A stretch of 64,000 nucleotides of DNA from CAJBLF01 sp964418415 (GTDB taxonomy: Bacteria > Patescibacteriota > Gracilibacteria > Absconditabacterales > Absconditicoccaceae), in the NCBI GenBank assembly GCA_964418415.1, contig CAYQLB010000001.1:47788-111787 (forward strand), in the 5' to 3' direction. Both the position numbers and the translations under genes were made by a program. Shown here piece after piece: positions 42,157 to 53,212 of the stretch (positions are counted from its first letter, which is position 1; each line of letters opens with the position of its first letter). The notes beneath the pieces were generated by a model that saw only the letters and a program-made list of their open reading frames with translations, had not been told where the DNA came from and did no database searches.

Positions 42157-42432
42157 GATATAAAATTCATAATAGAGTATTGATACTTAATATTTATCAA
42201 AAAACAAGAAAAAGAAAAAATCTACCAACTGGCAGAATCTTTTATAGTAATTTTCTTTCTTTACCTAAACGGGTATAAAGCTCAAACTAATCAATACTCA
42301 CTATTTGCCAACTTATTAGATGGTTTCAAAGAAAAAGCGTCCGTGCTGGATGCTATTTTTTCGCATATTGAATATTCTGATATATTGAGAGACAGGTTTT
42401 ACAAAGCAAATGTTCTTACAAACGAGTTATAA
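42157..42432 (+). pseudogene. Startless gene remnant at the left edge of the accessory island
   Basis: The frame after TAG (42154) stays open to TAA at 42430 and translates to convincing protein: KKQEKEKIYQLAESFIV, LYLNGYKAQTNQYSLF, FSHIEYSDILRDRFYKANV. It contains no ATG and no plausible alternative start near its beginning, so it looks like the 3' part of a gene truncated here. No family is recognised. This is a natural candidate for the junction between core DNA and the inserted element. Confidence 0.5.
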
Positions 42433-42466
42433 AACTATTGATATATAGAGGATAAATAGCTCAAAG

Positions 42467-42595
42467 CTAATTACCATCTATCTCTCTAAATATCTCAATA
42501 AGCTTATACAAAGCTTCTCCTATACTAGCAGTAATTAAAGCGCTACACAAATCTTTCTTGGTATAGAAAGAGATCACTAAAAACCTTTTCCTCAT
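42467..42595 (-). CDS. Small ORF divergent from rep
   Basis: A 42-residue helical peptide (MRKRFLVISFYTKKDLCSALI...). It begins 24 bp from the rep start on the other strand and shares the TATAAT region with it. The size resembles the 44-residue gene at 55816 before the recombinase. It could be a copy-number regulator. Protein-like composition is the main support. Confidence 0.45.
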   Translation of the reverse strand: MRKRFLVISFYTKKDLCSALITASIGEALYKLIEIFREIDGN

Positions 42596-42604
42596 ATTTT
42601 AGAT

Positions 42605-42610
42605 TATAAT
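42605..42610 (+). promoter_or_regulatory. -10 box of rep
   Basis: A perfect TATAAT ends 8 bp before the rep ATG (42619), predicting a nearly leaderless message. No clear -35 is seen, although this AT-rich stretch also serves the divergent small ORF. Confidence 0.45.
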
Positions 42611-42618
42611 ATAAAACA

Positions 42619-43548
42619 ATGGATAACGAACAACCAAAAGACCTCATTACAAGAACAGTAGAAAAATTTAGAAGAAGCCAAGAGAAGAAAAGAGAGCTTA
42701 TAAAATATCTTATAGCCAATAAGCCAAATCTTATCAAATCTGTATGGAAGAGAAAAAGAATCAAAGACTGCTGAAATGTATTACTCTTTGAACAACTAGC
42801 AAACTGAGAGCATAAACTTAAATCAGGCTCTTTTTGTAAATATGATAAGTTCTGTCTCGCATGTAGTACGAGGAGGGCGATTAAAATGATCCAAAGGTTT
42901 GAGAGCTTTATCAAAGAAAAAGAACTGACTACTAAAAACTGGTATTACATAGTTTTGACAATAAAGCATAGTTATAATGATAAGCTTCCTGATTTACTTT
43001 CTAAGCTTACTAATGCAAAGGATAAACTGGCGAGAAATTACAGGAATGGGAAAAGAAAGACACATAAGACAAAAAGCTTTTTTACTCAATTTGATGGTAT
43101 GGTTTCTTCTATAGAAGTGACGAAAAATAAGAATGGATGGCATCCTCACTTAAATCTTTTAGTCTGTACGGACAATGAAATTCAGATAAATCATAATAGA
43201 TATTCAAGCCCTAGCGGGAAAGGGTCTAATACCAATGAACAGATAAGATCTGAATGGAAGAAGCTTACGGGAGATAGTTTTATCCACAATATCAGAAAAA
43301 TAGATGTTTCACAAAATCATTTCAATCTGAATGGGATTGGAGAGGTTTTTAAGTATGCAGTCAAATTTAGCTCTTTGGCTGTAGATCAATTGGCTGAGAT
43401 TGTAGAATTACAACAGAGAAAAAAATTGAGGTTTTATGATACTTATGGGATATTTAGGAAGATGGAGAAATGAGAACAGAATGGTAAATTAAATTTTCCT
43501 GTATGAATAAAAGTAAACTTCAAATATGTAAATAGTGTTTATGAATAA
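42619..43548 (+). CDS. Rolling-circle replication initiator (HUH Rep, Rep_1-like)
   Basis: A 309-residue protein. The HUH motif is H175-P-H177 in GWHPHLNLL, and the candidate nicking tyrosine is Y246 in FKYAVKF, matching the E..KYxxK pattern of pUB110/Rep_1-type initiators. An N-terminal Cys group (FCKYDKFCLAC, ~73-84) resembles the zinc-like finger of that family. Such proteins nick the double-strand origin and start rolling-circle replication. Four TGA glycines, so it is adapted to the host code. It heads the accessory island and indicates an integrated plasmid. Confidence 0.8.
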
Positions 43549-43745
43549 CTTAATAATTAAATAATATGTTTAATATTTTATTAATTACTTTAAAATATCT
43601 TGATTAACTTTAAAATGGCTTGATTTCTTTATTCGATTATTTAATTTTTAAATCAAAGATATATATTGTTAATATGACTGATTTTTTTATTGTGTTGTAT
43701 AATCAAAAACGTAATAATTTTTAATTACTTACTTTACATAAAATT
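43549..43745. other. AT-rich intergenic region between rep and the metabolic cluster
   Basis: Very AT-rich, with tandem-like TTTAATATTTTATTAATTACTTTAAAATA blocks. It holds the promoter for the first SerRS gene. It could contain the replication origin of the element, but no specific nick-site hairpin is visible. Confidence 0.35.
43674..43703 (+). promoter_or_regulatory. Promoter candidate for the first SerRS gene
   Basis: ATGACT (43674-43679), an 18-bp spacer and TATAAT (43698-43703) give a leader of about 36 nt before the ATG at 43746. No Shine-Dalgarno is seen. Confidence 0.5.
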
Positions 43746-45023
43746 ATGATTGATTTAAAAAAAGTTTATGAAGATATTGAATGATATAAACTAGTATGTA
43801 AAAATAAAAATAAGAATGTGGATATAGATAGACTTATTTTGTTAGATGCTCAAAGAAAACAACAACAGCAAAAAATTAATGAAATTAAATTTAAACAAAA
43901 ACAATTAGCAGAGAAAAAGGACTATGAATGAGCAAAAACTCTTAAATCTGAAATTCAGAGTTTGGAGACCGAATATAATGTTGTAATGCAAGAATTTGAT
44001 TCTTTGATGCTAACTATGCCAAATTTTTATCATCCAAATACTCCAATTGCTAAAAATGAAAGTGGTAATGTTGTTATTAGAAATTGGTGAGAAATTCCGA
44101 AATTTGATTTTCCTATTAAAGATCATGAGGAACTTGGTAAATTACGAGATATTATAGATAAAGAGACTGCTTCTATCGTTTCTTGAACTAGATTTACTTA
44201 TATTAAATGAGATTTGGTTTTAATGCAAATGGGAATTATTAAGTTTGTATTTGATACTTTGTGAGATAAAAAGATTATTCAAAAGATTATTCAAGAAAAA
44301 AAATTGAATATAAAAGATACTCCTTTTATGCCAATTCTTCCCCCAGTGATTATGAGTATGGATGTTATGGAGAAAATGTGAAGACTTCATCCTATGGATG
44401 AAAGATATTGTCTACATGAAGATAAACAGGTATTGGTGGGAAGTGCAGAACATACTATGTGATCTATGTATATGGATCGTATGTTTGAAGAAAAAAATTT
44501 ACCTATTCGTTTAATATGATATTCTACAGCATTTAGAAGAGAAGCATGAAGTTATGGAAAAGATGTTAAGGGTATTATTAGAGTTCATCAATTTGATAAA
44601 ATGGAAATGGAAACGTTCTCTACTCCTGAAAGCTGAGGTGATGAACAAGAACTTATTATTGGGCTACAAGAATATATGATGCAAAAATTAAATTTACCTT
44701 ATCGTGTAGTAGAATGTTGTACATGAGATATGTGAGATATTGATTATAGGCATGTGGATATAGAAACTTACATGTCAGGACAATGAACGTATAGAGAAAC
44801 TCATACTTCTGATTGGATGACTGATTATCAGGCTCGTAGGTTGAATACTAGAGTAAAAAAAGATGATGGATCTAAAGAATTTGTTCATATGAATGATGCT
44901 ACTGCTTTTGCTATGTGAAGAATTATGGTTGCTATTATAGAAAATAATCAGCAAGCCGATTGAACAATAAAAATTCCTGAAATATTAATATCATATATGG
45001 GTAAAAACTTTATCTGAAAATAA
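43746..45023 (+). CDS. Seryl-tRNA synthetase paralogue 1 (accessory cluster)
   Basis: A 425-residue class II synthetase of full SerRS length. The N-terminal helical arm that binds the long tRNA-Ser extra arm is present (~30-100). Motif 2 is STAFRREAGS then GKDVKGIIRVHQFDKMEM; ECCTGDMGDID and MVAIIENNQQADGTIKIPE complete motif 3. The pocket differs from the common pattern: LVGSAEHT for TAE/TSE, RETHTSDWMTDYQARR for RE..SCSN..DFQARR, and HMNDATAFA for HTLNG(T/S). Catalysis looks intact but specificity or inhibitor binding may differ. It should make seryl-tRNA or a related ester. A second copy follows at 46427. Confidence 0.88.
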
Positions 45024-45060
45024 GAATTGTTGATTTTTTTCTATTATTTTGGTATGTTAT

Positions 45061-46239
45061 TTAAAATTCTTCATCCCACATAATCATTTTTTCTTTAATA
45101 TCCTTTCATTGTATATATTCATAAAGTATTTTATCAGAAGTACTTTCCTTTCCTTGTGTTTTTTGTGTATTTCCAAAAATTTCGGTTTTGAAATTACTTT
45201 TTTTTGACTCAATCATTAGTTGTTCAATAATCTTTTGAATATATACTCATTGTTCTAGATGAGCAATAATATTACTTTTATATCATTTTTTAAGTTCTTT
45301 TATATTCTCGTCGATTAAATTCCATATTTTACTAATACATAAAATTTCAGGATCTATTTCATCTTTTTTTACTTCAAATTTCTCAATAATTTCTCTTTCA
45401 CCTCAATTACATGATCAAACATCATAAATTATACATTTATCAATATCCCAATGAGGTTTGTCAAATTCTAGCACAGCCATATATTGAACTATATTATTGT
45501 TATTAGAAAGAAATAAAATAATTTTTCTTTCTCTAGAATCCCATAAAAATGATCCTCCTCCATTAATATTTAGCCCATTATCAAAATTGATGTTTATATC
45601 AAGAGTATCTAAAAGTGGTGTGCTTGTGTTTGAATAATCGCTATATATGTAACTCCCATTAATAACATTAAAAGGAGTATTGTTTGGAGTATCTGATAAC
45701 ATAATAATAAGGTCTAAAGGATGGGATATTTCTGATAATACTCATACTGTTGGACGAGAATCATGTAATCTGTATTTCCCCCATTTAAATGAAGCACGAG
45801 ATACATAAAGATCTTTTTGATAAATCCATTTTTTTACTTGTTTTATGATGGTACTATGGCGTTCAACAAAATTTATTGATATTTCGTGATTTTGAAAATT
45901 ATTTAGTAGTTGGCTAGCTTGTTCAAAATTTTCAACTAGTAACTTTTCAACTATGATTTTTTTGTATTTTTTGCTTTTTGCTTTAATTTTTGATATTATA
46001 TCAAAATGACTATCTTCATTTGTGCTAATAATAAATATTTCTGAATCTCATGAATTAAATATTTCATCAATATTTGAACATGTTTTTAATCAAAGATTGT
46101 TTAATTTTTTTAATCTATCAAAATTTGAGTCACAAATCATATTTATTTTTATGTCTCATTTTGTAAGCTGTCTATGTAATAATACTTGTAAAAATCTTCA
46201 ACCAGATTTACCAAATCAAATTAAGGATACGTTAATCAT
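45061..46239 (-). CDS. Gfo/Idh/MocA-family oxidoreductase
   Basis: A 392-residue NAD(P)-dependent dehydrogenase. N-terminal Rossmann motif LIGFGKSGGRFLQ (three glycines are TGA), then ISTNEDSHFDI, the family's EK motif in IIVEKLLVEN, and SEISHPLDLI where the catalytic His/Asp helix lies. The family oxidises or reduces hydroxyl/keto groups of sugars, inositols and related cyclic substrates. It sits antiparallel between the two SerRS genes. Product unknown. Confidence 0.75.
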
Positions 46240-46426
46240 GATATTAATCCTTTGTAAAAATAAAGTTTAAAGTTAAACTTAATATGATTGAGATATAATG
46301 ATTTTATATATATTTTCAATAGAAAGTTGTATATTTATTAAAATTGTTTAATTTGCTATTGATATTTACATATAAATATGTATACATGTCTTTGTTTATA
46401 TATTTTATATTCTTATTTATGTTATA
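46240..46426. other. Divergent promoter region between oxidoreductase and second SerRS
   Basis: AT-rich 187 bp. It includes the palindrome AAGTTTAA-AG-TTAAACTT (about 46263-46280) near the oxidoreductase start and a TATAAT that overlaps the ATG of the SerRS gene. The palindrome is a possible operator for the cluster. Confidence 0.4.
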
Positions 46427-47713
46427 ATGTTAGATATTAAGCTTATTAGAAAGAATCCAGACTTTATTACCGAAATAGCAAAACTTAAATGAGTTAATGT
46501 TGATATTTTAAGTATATTAGAACTTGATTCAAAAAAAAGATTAATAGAGGATAATTTACAGTGATTAAGAACCAAAAGAAATCAGATTTGAAAATCTAGA
46601 AATGATGCTTTAAGAGAGGAGGGTAAAAATATTAAAGAAGAAATACAAAAACTAGAAGAAACATCTAGAGTTGTATCAAAAGAACTGTATTTATTACTAT
46701 CCAAGGTTCCAAATATTCCATCGGCTGATACTCCTAAATGAATTGATGAGACCCAAAATGTGGTATTAAGACAATGGGGAGAAATACCTAAATTTGATTT
46801 TGATGTAAAAGAGCATGATGAATTATGAGTTAATTTGGGTATAATTGACACTGAACGTGCGGCTAAAGTAGTTGGATCTAGATTTTCTTATTTAAAATGA
46901 GATTTGGCACTTATGCAGTTTGCTTTAGTTCAACATGTATTTAGTATTTTGACTAATCAAGAAATATTGGAAGATATTATAAAAAAGAATAATATTAATG
47001 TTTCTTCAAAACCATTTACTCCAATTGTTCCACCTATTTTTATAAAACCAAGTTCTTATGAAAAAATGGCTAGATTAGAACCGAAAGAAGAAAGATATTA
47101 TATTCCTTCAGATGATTTGTATTTGATTTGAAGTGCAGAACATACGCTTTGAGCTATGCATATGGATGAAACTTTTGATGAAAAGGAATTACCAGTACGT
47201 TATATCGGATATTCTACATCCATGAGGAGAGAAGCATGAAGTTCTTGAAAAGATGTAAGATGAATTTTAAGACAACATCAATTTGATAAATTAGAAATGG
47301 AAAGTTTCTGTTTGTCAGAAAATAGTGTCGAAGAACAAAATTTTTTAGTGGCTATTCAAGAATATTTGTTGAAATCTTTAAATTTACCGCATCAAGTCGT
47401 TATTTGTTGTACATGAGATATGTGAACAGCTGACGCTAGACATATTGATGTAGAAACATGGATGCCATGACAATGAAAATATAGAGAAACTCATTCGTCT
47501 GATTTAATGACAGATTATCAATCTAGAAGGTTGAATATTAAAGTTAAAAGATCTGATTGACAAAGAGAACTTGTTCATATGAATGATGCTACAGCTTTTG
47601 CTATTTGAAGAACATTGATAGCAATAATGGAGAATAATCAACAAAAGGATTGAAGCATAATAATACCAGAGGTATTGAAAAAGTATATTAATAAAGATAT
47701 AATAAAAAAATAA
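46427..47713 (+). CDS. Seryl-tRNA synthetase paralogue 2 (accessory cluster)
   Basis: A 428-residue SerRS clearly homologous to but well diverged from the copy at 43746. N-terminal tRNA arm (LRTKRNQIGKSRNDALREEG), motif 2 STSMRREAGSSGKDVRGILR, ICCTGDMGTADARHIDVETW, and motif 3 IGRTLIAIMENNQQKDGS. It carries the same unusual pocket signatures as copy 1 (IGSAEHT; RETHSSDLMTDYQSRR; HMNDATAFA), so both share a history distinct from ordinary SerRS. It leads the co-directional run 46427-53212. A housekeeping SerRS would be expected elsewhere. Confidence 0.88.
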
Positions 47714-47763
47714 TTAATTTTCTATAAAATATTTTGAAATATTATTTATATATTATTATAAAT

Positions 47764-48657
47764 ATGAGAAAAAATTCTGTTTGATTAATTTGAAACTGAA
47801 ACATGTGAGTATGAATTGGTTATAATTTATTAAAAAACGACAAGGAATTGTTTGTTTTAGACTGACATTCTCAGGATAATACAAATTATTTAAAAGAAAA
47901 TGGAGCCTCAATATTGTCTAGTATTGAGGAAATTTGTAGGAAATCAGAATATATTATTCTTTGTCTTCCGTCATCTAAAGAAGTAGAGGCTGTTTGTTTA
48001 GATATTAAATGACTTCTCTCTAATGTTTTATATGATACTAAAATAATAGATTGTACGTCATCAAAACCTGATTCTACAATACATTTATCACAGGAATTTT
48101 TTAAAAAATGAGCTATATTTATAGATGCGCCATTGACTCGTACTCCAGTAGAGGCAATGAAATGAAAATTAAATTGTATTCTATGATGTAAAATGGATGA
48201 ATATCCAATGATTGTGGACTTATTGAAGAAATTCTGTGAAAATATTTTTTACGCTTGAAAAGTAGGTAATGCAAATACAATTAAATTGATAAATAATGCC
48301 TTTACACTAATGAATACGGCTATAATTTGAGAAATAATTAAAAAAACTCTTGAGATGGATATTGATTTACATAATCTAAAAGAAGTAGTTTCTAGTTGAT
48401 GAGCTAATAGTCCTCAGTTCCAATGATTTATGGATTGGTTAATGAATGGAAATAAAGATGCTCTAAAATTTAGTTTGAAAAATGCAAAAAAAGATTTAGT
48501 ATATCTTTCAGAATTGATTCAAAATAAATCTTCTTCACTAAATATATTGGATTCAATTATTGGTCTTTATGACGCTTCTATTGAAGAGTTTTGACCTAAT
48601 TCTACTTTACCATATTTATGTTGAAAAAATCCTGGACATTTAGATTCAAAAAAATAG
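47764..48657 (+). CDS. Beta-hydroxyacid dehydrogenase (3-HIBDH/6PGDH-type)
   Basis: A 297-residue NAD(P)-dependent enzyme. GLIGNGNMGVGIG is the N-terminal dinucleotide motif, DAPLTRTPVEAMKG replaces the substrate motif D.P.SGG...A..G, and GKVGNANTIKLINNAF holds the catalytic Lys (K174). Family members oxidise 3-hydroxyacids such as 3-hydroxyisobutyrate, tartronate semialdehyde or serine-like substrates; a link to serine would fit the SerRS neighbours but is inference. Most glycines are TGA. It starts 50 bp after the second SerRS. Confidence 0.8.
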
Positions 48658-48661
48658 ATGC

Positions 48662-49885
48662 ATGTCAAAAAAAAGATTATTAGTCTGTGGAGTTGGTAGT
48701 TGAATGTCAAATTCATTAAAAGAAATCTCTGATATGTGATTAGACCTTATTGTAATCAATAATTATATTGATGAAAATATTCTTAATAATTCGATAATAG
48801 CGCTTCAGTGTTATCCGAGAAGTGTTGAAGAAGTAATTGAATGTATTAATAAAAATAATATTAATAATATTGATTGAGTTATTTCTTTATGATATGAAAA
48901 TTTACCTGTAATTGCAGAAATAGTTGAAAAATTTAATCTTATATGATTATCTAAAACAGAGGCTTATAATTGTACTTATAAAGATTATCGTATAAAAATA
49001 TTTTCAGATAACGGAATTAAAACGCCAAGATTTGTAGTGGCAAAATGATTAAAAAATTCTATTATTTGAGTAGAAGAAATATGATTTCCATGTGTTATTA
49101 AACCTAATGATAAAACGAGTTCAATTTGAGTTATAAAACTAGAAAATAGTAAAAATCTTGAAAAATTTATTTTAGAATCATTAAACAATAGTAATACAGA
49201 TACCATTATTATTGAAGAATTTTTATCATGAACTGAACATACATTTGAAGGTGTTGTTTATGATGATAAATTAATTGTTACTGGGATATCTGATAGAAAT
49301 TATGGTCAAAAAGAAAAGTATGCACCATATTTTTTTGAAGATTGAGATACGTTGCCATCTATTTTAAGTCAATGAATAATTCAAGAAATAATTAGTGTTG
49401 TTGAAAAATGAGCTAAAACATTAAACTTAAATAATACTGCTTTTCACTGTGATATTATGATAACTGATAAATGAGAAATAATACTTTTAGAAATGGTATG
49501 AAGAATATCTTGAGCTAGATTTTGAACAGAAATTGTAAAATTATCCACTGGTATTAATATATTACCTAGTGTTGTTAGATTTGCTTTAGGAGAAAAAATA
49601 CATATTGAAGAACTGGAAAAAACATATAATAGAGCTGTTGTTTTAAGATATTTAGTTGCTAAACCTTGAAAAATTGAATTTCTTTGATCATTAGAAAATG
49701 TCAAAAAAATGAAATGAATTTATGACGTTATGCGAGAACAAGAATTAAAAGTTGGTGACTGTTTAAATCAATATAACAGTTGAAAAGATACATTAGCGAG
49801 TGTGATTGCTTACTGAAATACTATACAAGAAGCTGAAGACAATGCAAATGAAGCATTAAAACAAATACCAATAAAAATATTTTAA
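48662..49885 (+). CDS. ATP-grasp ligase, L-amino-acid-ligase-like
   Basis: A 407-residue ATP-grasp enzyme. FPCVIKPNDKTSSIGV is the lysine/glycine-loop strand, EEFLSGTEHTFEGVVYDD follows, and the metal-binding end is LLEMVGRISGARFGTEIV. This arrangement resembles BacD/carnosine-synthase-type ligases (PF13535), which join a carboxylate to an amine via an acyl phosphate. It probably forms an amide or peptide bond in the product. I count 22 TGA against 9 GGN glycines. It starts 4 bp after the dehydrogenase stop. Confidence 0.8.
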
Positions 49886-49903
49886 TTACTAATTGTAATA
49901 ATT

Positions 49904-51160
49904 ATGGGTGAACAAGAAGTTTCAATAAATTATGAAAAAATGCGTTCTTGGTTTGAAAAAAGGAAAGATGTTATTTCTAATACGTTAATTGATTATATTA
50001 ATATTAATACCATATCCCCAAATGAGAGTAATTGATTTCCATTTGTTATAAAATATCTTAGTGAATTGTGATTCAATGTTACTTATGAACCTTTCAATCT
50101 TGATATAAAAAATAATGAACAATTCTCTCCTCATATAGATAGTAAAGTAACTTCAGATAGATGAAATTTGAGAGCAATTTATAAAAAATCAGACGATAAT
50201 TATAAATCAATACTGTTTAATTGTCATATTGATGTTGTTCCTGCGTCTGATAGTTTTAAGCATGCATTTGATTGATATGTAAAAGATAATTGTGTTTATT
50301 GAAGATGAGCTTGTGATACAAAGAATAATCTGATTATGCTATGAGAAGCCATCAGATTTTTACATGATAATTGAATACCATTAAGGAAAAACCCTTTAAT
50401 TGACGTTGTTATTGATGAAGAGATTTGAGGTAATTGAACTTTATCTACAATCGTTAACTGAATTGATGCTAATGAGGCTATTTGTTTAGAGCCAACAAGT
50501 TTAGAAATATTTAGAGGTCATCGTTGATGTATTACTTTTGAAGTAACTGTAAAGTGATCTTCTACTCATATGTGAAGTAAGGAAAAATGAATTAATGCAA
50601 TAGAATATGCTTATGAAATTATCAAATTATTAAAAGAATTAGAAAAAAAATTATTATTAGAAGCAAAAAACAATAAGGATTTTGACTGTTGGGATACTCC
50701 ATTACAACTAAATGTTGGGGTGATTAAATGATGAGAATGGTCTTGATCTGTACCAGAATATTGTACTATTATTTGTGATTTGGGTTTTTTGCCTGATTAT
50801 TCTTTGAAAAATATTCAATCACTTATTGAGAAAACTTGTAAATCTGTTGGTAATGATTTTGTATCGAATAATTTAGTTATAACATATAATGGTTTGAAAA
50901 ATGATGCATATATACAGGATGCGAATATTCATTTAGTAAATGAATTAAAACAGTCAATTAATAAATTTTGAATTAAACAAGAAAAAACGTATTGATGGAA
51001 AGTTAGTTGTGATTCAAGATATTATGCTAAAGTAAAAAATATTTCTGTAATTACCTTTTGAAGTGGTGATTTGTCTAATGCTCATTCGTCTAATGAATAT
51101 GTAGATTTGGATGAATTAATTAAGTGATCTTGTATATTAGCTGATTATTTATCAACGTAA
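49904..51160 (+). CDS. M20-family metallo-amidohydrolase (ArgE/DapE/CPDG2-like)
   Basis: A 418-residue enzyme with the full two-metal set: H108 and D110 in CHIDVVPA, D138 in GRGACDTK, the E172/E173 pair in DEEIGGNG, E196 in CLEPT, and the C-terminal His in NAHSSNEYV. The lid domain (HMGSKEKG) is present. The family removes N-acyl groups or cleaves dipeptides. Next to an ATP-grasp ligase it could deprotect an N-acylated intermediate, as in ArgE or LysK pathways. About 22 TGA against 8 GGN glycines. Confidence 0.85.
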
Positions 51161-51180
51161 TTTATTTTTTAAACTTCATA

Positions 51181-52305
51181 ATGATTATTGAAAAAATAGA
51201 ACTTTTTCCTTTGAGATATAAGTATCCTCAAGTGATTTACGATGCCAGATCAAAAATTGTTAATAAAAGCGCTTTTCTGATTAAAATTTCTGCAGATAAT
51301 GGCTTATATGGATGGTGAGAAGCAGCAACTTTTTGAGACATTCCTGAAGTAATGAAAGCTTTATTTGAATATAAATTATCTGGACTTATACTATGAAAAA
51401 AGGTTGAACCTAAAGTTATTTCAGAATATTTATTTAAAGTAACAGCTCATTACTGACAAAAAGGTATGGTTGTCTCTGCTATATCTGCTATAGATATTGC
51501 TCTTTGGGATTTATTAGCAAAGGAAGCAAAATTATCTGTCACCAATTTGTTAGGATGATCGTCTAAAAAAATTAAAGTATATGCTAGTACTTGATATTTT
51601 AAATATGAAGACAATCCTAAAGCTGATTTAGATGGTTTGTTATTAGATTTAAAAGATGAAAAATTATTATCGTTTTCTTGAGTTAAAATAAAAATTTGAA
51701 AGTATTCTTTAGAAAATGATATTGAGAGAGTTAAATTAACTCGTGAAACGATCTGATATAATAAAATTTTAATAGTTGATGCCAATAATTCCTATAGTGT
51801 TGAACAAACTTTAAAGTTTGCGAAAGAAATAGAAAAATATAATATAATGTTTATTGAAGAACCAATAGAATTTTGAAATCCTATTGAAAGTAGTAGATTA
51901 TGTAATTTATCAAAAGTTCCTATTTGATGATATGAATTAGATTGTAGATTTGAATGATTTGAAAAATATATAGATAATCATTCTGTGGATTATATACAGC
52001 CTGATGTGATTTGGAGCTGAGGTATATCTGAATGTATAATGATTTGAGAAAAAGCTAAAAGAAATTTAATTTCTCTTGTTCCTCATAATTTTTCTACAGC
52101 ATTAGCATTATCTGCAAATATACATGTTTTAAATGTGTCCAATGCTGGTGAATGGATAGAATTCGATTATACAAAAAATCCTTTTATGGATTCTTTAGAT
52201 GCAGAGTTTCCACAAATAATTGATTGATTCATAGAGATTAAAGATATCCCTTGATTATGAATTGAACCACAACCAGAATTTATTCAAAAATATTTAATTA
52301 AATAA
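51181..52305 (+). CDS. Enolase-superfamily enzyme, mandelate racemase subgroup
   Basis: A 374-residue enzyme with the N-terminal capping domain and a (beta/alpha)7-barrel. Catalytic positions: K169-I-K171, metal ligands D200, E226 and E252, D275 (QPDVIWSGG) and H302 (VPHNFSTALA). The KxK with an Asp-His dyad is the mandelate-racemase pattern, not the dipeptide-epimerase (Lys/Lys) one. The reaction is likely racemisation or dehydration alpha to a carboxylate, as for acid sugars or hydroxy/amino acids. It starts 20 bp after the M20 gene. Confidence 0.82.
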
Positions 52306-52315
52306 TTATTTTATC

Positions 52316-53212
52316 ATGGATAAAAATAAAATTGGTTATATCTGATATTGCTTAAATGTTATTGAAAGTCTTTACTATTCTGAAAACTTTGAATTGAATG
52401 TTATTTTTGTTCCTAAAAGTAGGATAACAAGTTTGATATCTTTATTTGCAGATAGTCGTAATATTGATTTACATATTGTTGAAGATGCTGAAGAACTTCA
52501 TAATGCATTGGTAAAATATGAAAAAATAATTTCTTGCTGTTTGATGTATGATTGTGGAATCATTGTTAAGAAAAAAACTATAGATATTATTGATATATTT
52601 AATATCCATCCAGGTGATTTACATACAAATAGATGAAACAATCCTTTTGAATATTCTTTAATTAATAATGATGAGTATATTACAATAAGCTTACATAAAA
52701 TTAGTGAGAAAATTGATATGTGATTGCTTGTATATGCCTGGAAGTTGCCGTTATTTATAAGAGATACACTTGATTCTATAGAGATAAAGGTTTATAATCA
52801 CATAGATCAAGTTATTCAAAAATTATACGATTTTATAAATAATGAAAACATTAAAACAGAAAAGATATTAGATTGAGTTTACAATAAGAAAATATCCAAT
52901 GGTTCAATATTGATTGACATACAAAAAGATAAGCCAATAGATATATATAATAAAATGAGATGAACATGATTCTATCTAAAAAGAAATAATCATTATTCTG
53001 AAATAAAACCTTTAAATGAACAATTTAGGCCTCGATATAATAAAGGTACTAATTTGATTATTAATCAAAAATTATTTCTTGTTACCAATATTATTAGAAT
53101 TGAGTTAGATCCAAATTTAAAAGAAAATAAAGTATATCTTGCTGATGATAATGCTATTATAGAAAAAGATGGTTATAAGTTTACTTTAGAAGTTGATTCT
53201 AAATTAGATTAA
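52316..53212 (+). CDS. Formyltransferase-fold protein
   Basis: A 298-residue protein. FNIHPGDLHTNRG with N96 and H98, and D134 in KIDMGLLV, reproduce the Asn-His-Asp triad of GART/Fmt-type formyltransferases that use 10-formyl-THF. The N-terminal Rossmann part is short and divergent, and the C-terminal third recalls the Fmt beta-barrel. It may formylate an amino group of the cluster product. It ends head-on with the aminotransferase; the two stops overlap (53204-53212). Confidence 0.72.

Noticed and set aside
51181..52305. Dipeptide epimerase or muconate cycloisomerase
   Set aside because: Those use Lys on both barrel faces; here the second base is His302 with Asp275, the mandelate-racemase pattern.
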